Positions 7,076-10,854 of a stretch of 10,854 bases of DNA are shown here, piece after piece; the first letter of the stretch is position 1; each line of letters starts with the position of its first letter. The DNA lies in NCBI GenBank assembly GCA_030688705.1, contig JAUYJH010000174.1, positions 1 to 10,854 on the forward strand, given 5' to 3'. The notes under the pieces were generated by a model. The model saw only the letters and a program-made list of their open reading frames with translations, was not told the DNA's origin and did not search any database. The translations under genes were made by a program, and so were the position numbers. Source of the stretch: Deltaproteobacteria bacterium (GTDB taxonomy: Bacteria; UBA10199; SPLOWO2-01-44-7).

Positions 7076-8158
7076 ATGAAAAAATATTTTTTAATCTTCC
7101 CATTTTTATTTTTGGGATGCGGTGACGTACAGACGATCCAATCAGACAGTTCTTCCTCTTCCTCCTCTGACTCTATCTTTCCTCACAGCACGACTTGGGC
7201 AGAGCCGTCATCCCACGGAAAAAGCATGATAGACATCGGCAGTTCCGTCTGTCTGCAGTGCCACTCTATCGATTCGGATGCCCTATATGCCACACCGGAA
7301 TGCCGCTCTTGCCACACCGTTTTTCCCCATACCGACGCCTCTTGGTACATTGAAGGAACGGTGGGACGCACCCTTGTCCACCCCACAACCTATATTGAAG
7401 AAATCCGAAGCGGTACGGCCAGCCCATGCCTTACCTGTCATGTTGAAGATGCCGCGTGGAAAACGGGCCTTATCAAACAATGCACCACTTGCCACACGGC
7501 AGGGGTCACCCACGGCTCTCAATGGGGCCATAGCGCCGTCTGGCGCTCTGCGACCGCAATCCCCGATCATGGCACCTATTACACCTATTCCACATCGACC
7601 AGTTCCCCCATTGTTCCGCGGTACGACTCCGCTTCGGAACCGTTTTGCAAAGACTGTCACGGCCACCCCGATCTTGCCGCAGTCCCACTCACCGATACGC
7701 AGACCAAAGCCGATCTGGCCGCCAAGTCCGATTGCTACAAGTGCCACTGGACCTACCCCCATGTATCCTATCAGACCGATACCGTCTCTTTGCGTGAATG
7801 GAATAAATCTTCTCCGGGGCGGGGACACATATCTTTTCTCTCTTTGACTTCTGGCACGGGGAGCCCGCTGGTGACTACATCAGACGGCACCCGCCCCACA
7901 GGGGCGGATGATGCAAACTGGACCGCGGCCATTCAAAACAGTTGCGGGGGTTCCGGCGGCGGCTGTCATACCAATGGAAACCGGTCGTGCCGCAGAGAAG
8001 GAACCTCCTCCGTGCTTCAATGCAGAACTGCCTGCCACGGCCGTGCGGCCGCACCGGCTGAAATGGTCCGCCCCTTACGCCCAGCCTCAACCACTTGCAC
8101 TAATTCAAGCACCAATCCCGATAACCTTCCCCCCTGTTACCAATTTTGCACCGATTGA
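7076..8158 (+). CDS. Multiheme c-type cytochrome lipoprotein (eight candidate heme sites), smaller relative of the 840-residue cytochrome
   Basis: This 360-residue protein has a short lipoprotein-like signal (FLFLGC, Cys15; the -3 residue Phe is unusual) and a serine-rich linker (SDSSSSSSSDS). Six CxxCH motifs follow (CLQCH, CRSCH, CLTCH, CTTCH, CKDCH, CYKCH), plus two unusual sites near the end: CGGSGGGCH (CX6CH, 290-298) and CRTACH (CX3CH, 316-321). The opening FPHSTTWAEPSSHG matches FPHADNWAEPAVHG of the large cytochrome. The C-terminal diheme part also matches (CHTNGNRS against CHTEGNRS), so the two are paralogues; this one has fewer repeats and no Ig-like domains. The ATG follows directly on the preceding TAA. 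It is probably a surface or outer-membrane electron carrier interacting with the same barrel, perhaps an alternative outlet. No strong terminator is visible after the stop. Confidence 0.88.
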   Translation: MKKYFLIFPFLFLGCGDVQTIQSDSSSSSSSDSIFPHSTTWAEPSSHGKSMIDIGSSVCLQCHSIDSDALYATPECRSCHTVFPHTDASWYIEGTVGRTLVHPTTYIEEIRSGTASPCLTCHVEDAAWKTGLIKQCTTCHTAGVTHGSQWGHSAVWRSATAIPDHGTYYTYSTSTSSPIVPRYDSASEPFCKDCHGHPDLAAVPLTDTQTKADLAAKSDCYKCHWTYPHVSYQTDTVSLREWNKSSPGRGHISFLSLTSGTGSPLVTTSDGTRPTGADDANWTAAIQNSCGGSGGGCHTNGNRSCRREGTSSVLQCRTACHGRAAAPAEMVRPLRPASTTCTNSSTNPDNLPPCYQFCTD

Positions 8159-8191
8159 TTTTTAGACTTATACGGCTGACTTATATCATCT

Positions 8192-8220
8192 TTGGATTAC
8201 ACAAACATTGAGCTTACGAT
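8192..8220 (+). promoter_or_regulatory. Weak candidate sigma70 promoter before the kinase gene
   Basis: TTGGAT (8192-8197) and TACGAT (8215-8220) are separated by 17 bases and match the consensus hexamers at 3 and 4 of 6 positions. Transcription would begin about at the GTG start (8227), implying a leaderless message; no Shine-Dalgarno site is visible. The kinase may equally be read through from the cytochrome operon, whose stop lies 68 bases upstream. Confidence 0.2.
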
Positions 8221-9050
8221 CCAAGTGTGGATAAAGAGTTGCCAAAAACTTGGGGGCCTGTTCTTTTTGAGGCCCTCGAGAAGGATTCGATTGGTGTGAT
8301 TATCACCGACTGCCGAGGCGTGATTCGGTATTCCAATCCCCCCTTCAGTCGAATCACCGGTTTTTCACAAGGTGAAGTTTTGGGGAGAAATCCGAAAATC
8401 TCGCAAAGCGGCCAAACACCTCCTGAAACCTATCAGAGCCTTTGGATGACCATTTTGCACGGCGGAACTTGGCGCGGAGAATTGCTCAATAAAACAAAAA
8501 CGGGCGATTATTACTGGGAATCGCTGACCATCATCCCCATCAGAGACAGTCAAAATAAAATAGCTTATTTTGCAGGGATCATAGTCGACATCACGCTAAA
8601 GAAAAAAATGGAAAAAATACGGGGTCTATCGGCGGGAGCAATGGCCCACGAAATGAAAAGCCCTTTGGCCATTATCCAGCTCGCCGCGGAAAACCTGCGA
8701 GACGCCCTCTCTGGCCCTGTAACAGAAGAGCAAAAAGGGGTACTGCAGGGCATATTAAACCATTGTCAACGGCTTTCCCGGCTGATCGATTCGCAGATGG
8801 TTGTCTCCAAGATGGGTTTTCAACAAAACATCTCCCATATAAAAACAGCCGATTTTTCAAAATTTTTTACGGCCATTGTCGATCAGTATCAGGAACTGGC
8901 CGATAAAAAGGGCCTCCAACTGCTCACCATTATCCCCCCCCCGACAAAAATACCTTTCTGGCCAGACGGCATGAACCAAGTTTTCATCAATCTATTGGAC
9001 AATGCCCTCCGTTTTGCCAGAAAAAGAATCGAGATTACTTCCAAAGTCAA

Positions 9051-9066
9051 TCATGGCGATATTGAA
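9051..9066. repeat. Left target-site duplication of the insertion sequence (16 bp)
   Basis: TCATGGCGATATTGAA is identical to 10425-10440. It encodes the HGDIE of the kinase, which therefore appears on both sides of the element. The base before it (A) could also be counted, since the element ends in A on the right, so 16 or 17 bp fits. Confidence 0.93.
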
Positions 9067-9094
9067 TGTGGTAGCTCAATGAAAATGTCAGGGT
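9067..9094 (+). repeat. Left terminal inverted repeat of the insertion sequence
   Basis: Twenty-eight bases match the reverse complement of 10397-10424 at 24 positions. The two conserved blocks are GTAGCTCA (outer) and ATGTCAGGGT (inner). Confidence 0.9.
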
Positions 9095-9111
9095 TTAACA
9101 GATCAGTGATT

Positions 9112-9142
9112 ATGTCAGGGTATGAAAACAATCACCCTGACA
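9112..9142 (+). promoter_or_regulatory. Second transposase-box-like motif and hairpin at the transposase start
   Basis: The inner repeat block ATGTCAGGGT recurs at 9112-9121. Its inverted copy ACCCTGACA at 9134-9142 can pair with 9113-9121 in a 9-bp stem with a 12-base loop. The ATG at 9122 lies in the loop, and the alternative ATG at 9143 directly follows the stem. The motif may be a transposase binding site, and the hairpin may limit translation. Both roles are inference. Confidence 0.45.
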
Positions 9143-10411
9143 ATGAAAGAGCAAAACAGAGCCGCCATTCTCTCTAAACTGGCGAAGAAAAGTGGAAAAG
9201 GGACTCCAACAATCCCAGAGTTGGCAGAGGTATTGGGTCTCTGTGAGAGGCAGGTTTATCGGTTAAAGACCCGGTACAGGGAGCAAGGAGCCCAAGGATT
9301 GGCCCATGGCAATCGGGGCAGAAAATCTCCGCGTAAGATACCCAAGGAGATGGGAGATAAAATCGTGAAGATGGCGACCGGTACCTATCAGGGATTCAAT
9401 GACCACCATTTAACAGAAAAGCTGAATGGGGTGGAAGGCATTGTTGTTTCCCGGTCAACGGTACAAAGAACGCTCAGAGCCGAAGGGATTCCCTCTGTCA
9501 GAAAAAAAAGAAGGCCCAAGCATCGGACTCGCAGGGAGAGAAAAGCACAGGAAGGGATGATGTTGCAAACGGATGGCTCCAACCATGATTGGTTGGAGGG
9601 TCGGGGACCACGGCTCACCTTTCTGGGCTTGATTGATGATGCCACCAATGAGGTCCCTGCCGGTTTTTTTGATGAGGAAGAAACAACCATGGGTTACCTT
9701 CGTCTTTTTTATGAAACTTTCTCTAAAAAGGGTCTCCCGGCCAGTGTTTACGCCGATCGGCACATGATCTTCCAAACGCCGCGAGAGGCAACTCTGGAAG
9801 AACAATTGCAAAATAAAAAGCCCGAAACACAGGTAGGGCGTGCCTTGAGAGAATTGGGTATCACTCTCATTCCGGCCTATTCTTCCCAAGCCAAGGGGAG
9901 GGTCGAAAGACTCTGGGGAACGTTTCAGGATCGTCTCGTCTCTGAATTAAGATTGGAAAAAGCAGCGGATAAAAATCACGCCAACACCGTCGCCAAAAAA
10001 ATCATCCCTCAACACAATCGCCGCTTCACCAAAAAACCGGCCAATCCAAAATCAGCTTGGAGACCCGTTCCAAACAATATCGACTTGATGCAAATCCTCT
10101 GTGTGAAGGAGCAAAGGACTGTCGCCAATGACAACACGATTTCTTACAATGGGGTCACTTTGCAAATCCCCAAATCAAATATCTACCCTTCCTTTGCCAA
10201 AGCGAAGGTGGAAGTCCGTTCCCTGATCAATGACGACATCCACGTTTATTACAAAAATCAACGCATCGCCAAATTTTCACCCAAAACAATTCAATTAAAG
10301 GTCCGTAGACAAACGATCTCGAGTGAAAACAACCGGAAGTACACCCCAAAAATGAAAGAAGAAATCATACCATGGCAACAAAACACCCTGTCACCTACCC
10401 TGACATATTGA
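9122..10411 (+). CDS. DDE transposase, ISNCY/IS1202 type
   Basis: This 429-residue protein has an N-terminal helix-turn-helix (residues about 28-52, IPELAEVLGLCERQVYRLKT) and a second DNA-binding-like region to about residue 125 (with SRSTVQRTLR). A basic stretch follows, then an RNase H-like catalytic core with candidate acidic triad Asp151 (QTDGSNHDW), Asp212 (YADRH) and Glu262 (AKGRVERLWG). The DGSxHDWLEGRGP and FLGLIDDATNE segments are characteristic of ISNCY-group transposases. The frame is uninterrupted and of normal length, so the enzyme may be active. The start at 9122 gives MKTITLTMKEQ; ATG 9143 is an alternative. The ATG at 9122 lies only one base after AGGG, too close for a good ribosome site, which suggests weak translation. 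It cuts and joins DNA at the element ends for transposition. Confidence 0.92.
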   Translation: MKTITLTMKEQNRAAILSKLAKKSGKGTPTIPELAEVLGLCERQVYRLKTRYREQGAQGLAHGNRGRKSPRKIPKEMGDKIVKMATGTYQGFNDHHLTEKLNGVEGIVVSRSTVQRTLRAEGIPSVRKKRRPKHRTRRERKAQEGMMLQTDGSNHDWLEGRGPRLTFLGLIDDATNEVPAGFFDEEETTMGYLRLFYETFSKKGLPASVYADRHMIFQTPREATLEEQLQNKKPETQVGRALRELGITLIPAYSSQAKGRVERLWGTFQDRLVSELRLEKAADKNHANTVAKKIIPQHNRRFTKKPANPKSAWRPVPNNIDLMQILCVKEQRTVANDNTISYNGVTLQIPKSNIYPSFAKAKVEVRSLINDDIHVYYKNQRIAKFSPKTIQLKVRRQTISSENNRKYTPKMKEEIIPWQQNTLSPTLTY

Positions 10412-10424
10412 CTGAGCTACGACA
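10397..10424 (-). repeat. Right terminal inverted repeat of the insertion sequence
   Basis: This is the partner of 9067-9094. A degenerate extra copy of the inner box, ACCCTGTCA, lies just inside at 10385-10393, mirroring the doubled box at the left end. Confidence 0.9.
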
Positions 10425-10440
10425 TCATGGCGATATTGAA
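10425..10440. repeat. Right target-site duplication of the insertion sequence (16 bp)
   Basis: Identical to 9051-9066. After it the kinase frame resumes (GTG ATC ATC CGC). Confidence 0.93.
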
Positions 10441-10742
10441 GTGATCATCCGCAATGACGGACCTGAAATTCCCAAAATAAATTTGGGAGGAATCTTTACC
10501 CGCCTGCAACCGGTGCGATCTCCCATAACGAACCAAAGTCAAAGCGGCCTTGGTCTTGGGCTGTTTCTTTGCAGAAAAATCATCCATGCCCATCACGGAA
10601 AAATCTGGGCAGAAAGCGGCGAGGGAAAAGGAACCGAATTTCATTTCACGTTGCCGACATCATCGGCTATGTGATGGTTAATTTGTAAAAATTAAGCTGC
10701 CTTTTTGGTGGGCACCTCTAAAAACTTATGAAAACTGCAATT

Positions 10743-10854
10743 TGTCATTCTGAGCACATTCACTCCGTTCAGTGTAAACTCCGCGAAGAATCCCGATTTT
10801 TGGCGTGTTTCCACGGGATCCTTCCCCTTCGGCAAGCTCAGGGTCAGGATGACA
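10743..10854. repeat. Imperfect palindromic repeat of a dispersed-repeat type
   Basis: The stretch starts TGTCATTCTGAGC (10743-10755) and ends GCTCAGGGTCAGGATGACA (10836-10854), which are near inverse copies. An inner pair, GCGAAGAATCCCG (10783-10795) and CGGGATCCTTCCCCTTCGG (10814-10832), also nearly matches. The whole can fold into a long interrupted hairpin. I recognise the TGTCATTCTGAG...GAAGAATC...GGATGACA style from dispersed intergenic repeats in many environmental genomes. It may act as a bidirectional terminator or transcript-end hairpin. It reaches the window edge and may continue beyond. The preceding stretch, 10675-10742, holds only a 7-bp AT-rich hairpin (10678-10695) and no gene. 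Confidence 0.7.

Larger units (their letters stand above)
8227..9177 (+). pseudogene. PAS-domain sensor histidine kinase, N-terminal part, interrupted by an insertion sequence
   Basis: The original protein runs from a GTG at 8227 to the insertion at 9067 (280 residues) and resumes at 10425. Residues about 12-123 are a PAS domain with PAC-like end (YFAGIIVDIT). An H-box (AHEMKSPLAI, phosphorylated His141) and dimerisation helices follow, then the N-box (FINLLDNAL, Asn259) of the ATPase domain. There is no membrane segment, so it was a cytoplasmic sensor; the PAS lacks the LOV-type cysteine. As it stands, the frame runs 36 codons into the element and stops at 9177, so the product lacks the G1 and G2 ATP-binding boxes and should not autophosphorylate. 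Removing 9067-10440 (element plus one target copy) gives one open frame of 357 codons plus stop, 8227-10674. Being just after the cytochrome operon on the same strand, it may have controlled it; no response regulator is in the window. Confidence 0.9.
9067..10424 (+). mobile_element. Complete insertion sequence of the ISNCY/IS1202 type, 1358 bp
   Basis: The element begins TGTGGTAGCTCA and ends TGAGCTACGACA, with imperfect 28-bp inverted repeats (24 of 28 positions match), the TGT...ACA ends of many DDE elements and a perfect 16-bp target duplication. It carries one transposase gene filling most of its length. Both ends and the gene look intact, and the target copies have not diverged, which suggests a recent insertion. 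Boundaries are confirmed because removing the element with one target copy restores the kinase frame exactly. From family knowledge, IS1202-like elements are known for unusually long target duplications, which fits. Confidence 0.95.
10372..10674 (+). pseudogene. C-terminal fragment of the interrupted histidine kinase (ATP-binding end)
   Basis: From 10425 the codons continue the kinase: HGDIE, then a G1-like box (RNDGPEIP), an F-box-like stretch (IFTRLQ), the G2 box (GLGLGLFLCRKII) and the usual end (GKIWAESGEGKGTEFHFTLP). This is the half of the HATPase domain missing from the upstream fragment. The frame is open back into the element, and an ATG at 10372, inside the end of the transposase gene, could start a 100-residue product. 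The first 17 or so residues would then come from the insertion sequence. Alone it lacks the H-box and N-box and should have no kinase activity. Confidence 0.85.

Noticed and set aside
7149..7178. Serine-codon run (TCT/TCC) as a phase-variable microsatellite
   Set aside because: The run is irregular and encodes a plain serine linker after the lipobox, as in the paralogue; no regular unit prone to frameshift slippage is seen.
8227..8590. PAS domain as a blue-light LOV sensor or a c-type heme sensor
   Set aside because: The segment GRNPKIS lacks the LOV cysteine motif, and there is no CxxCH in the domain, so the ligand cannot be told from the sequence.
9051..9066. Target duplication as a dif-like Xer site, since some IS1202 relatives insert beside such sites
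   Set aside because: The sequence lies inside kinase codons and does not resemble the two-arm dif consensus; it looks like an ordinary coding target.
10678..10695. 7-bp AT-only hairpin after the kinase stop as a terminator
   Set aside because: The stem is TTAATTT paired with AAATTAA, without G-C pairs or a T-run, so it is too weak to call.
1..10854. CRISPR array, tRNA or rRNA genes
   Set aside because: No regularly spaced identical repeats, tRNA cloverleaf or rRNA-like conserved stretch was found on either strand.

Overview
This window is an accessory, electron-transfer locus of a Gram-negative, probably anaerobic or metal-respiring bacterium. The protein types are those typical of Geobacter-like Deltaproteobacteria (Desulfobacterota in the broad sense): multiheme c-type cytochromes, an NrfD-type quinol module, a beta-barrel, and lipoprotein cytochromes of the CxxxxCH/CxxCH repeat kind. 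I cannot name the species; by eye the base composition is near 50% GC.

Region 1 (1-2412) is an inner-membrane quinol-oxidising module. It holds the end of a membrane-anchored tetraheme cytochrome, a Tat-exported four-cluster ferredoxin-like protein and an NrfD/PsrC-family membrane protein. The order and composition resemble the CbcS-CbcT-CbcU type of cytochrome complex described in Geobacter. A stem-loop lies across the stop codon of the last gene.

Region 2 (2447-8158) is a tightly packed run of five genes on the same strand. They encode a very large 18-heme-site lipoprotein ending in two Ig-like domains, an outer-membrane beta-barrel, a periplasmic heptaheme cytochrome, a small diheme lipoprotein and an eight-site lipoprotein related to the first. 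Most junctions overlap by 1-4 bases or abut, so this looks like one operon, probably continuous with region 1. Together the genes carry about 39 candidate heme sites and four [4Fe-4S] clusters. The simplest reading is a complete route for electrons: quinol pool, NrfD/FeS/tetraheme complex, periplasmic heptaheme cytochrome, barrel plus multiheme lipoproteins, then the cell exterior. No terminal reductase with a recognisable catalytic domain is present.

Region 3 (8227-10674) is a PAS-containing sensor histidine kinase gene cut in two by a 1358-bp insertion sequence (9067-10424) encoding an ISNCY/IS1202-type DDE transposase. The element has imperfect 28-bp terminal inverted repeats and a perfect 16-bp target duplication. 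Removing the element and one copy of the duplication restores one uninterrupted 357-residue kinase frame, so the gene was intact until a probably recent insertion. It may have regulated the cytochrome operon, but that is inference from position only.

Region 4 (10675-10854) is non-coding and ends in a 112-bp imperfect palindromic repeat of a type that looks like a dispersed genomic repeat.
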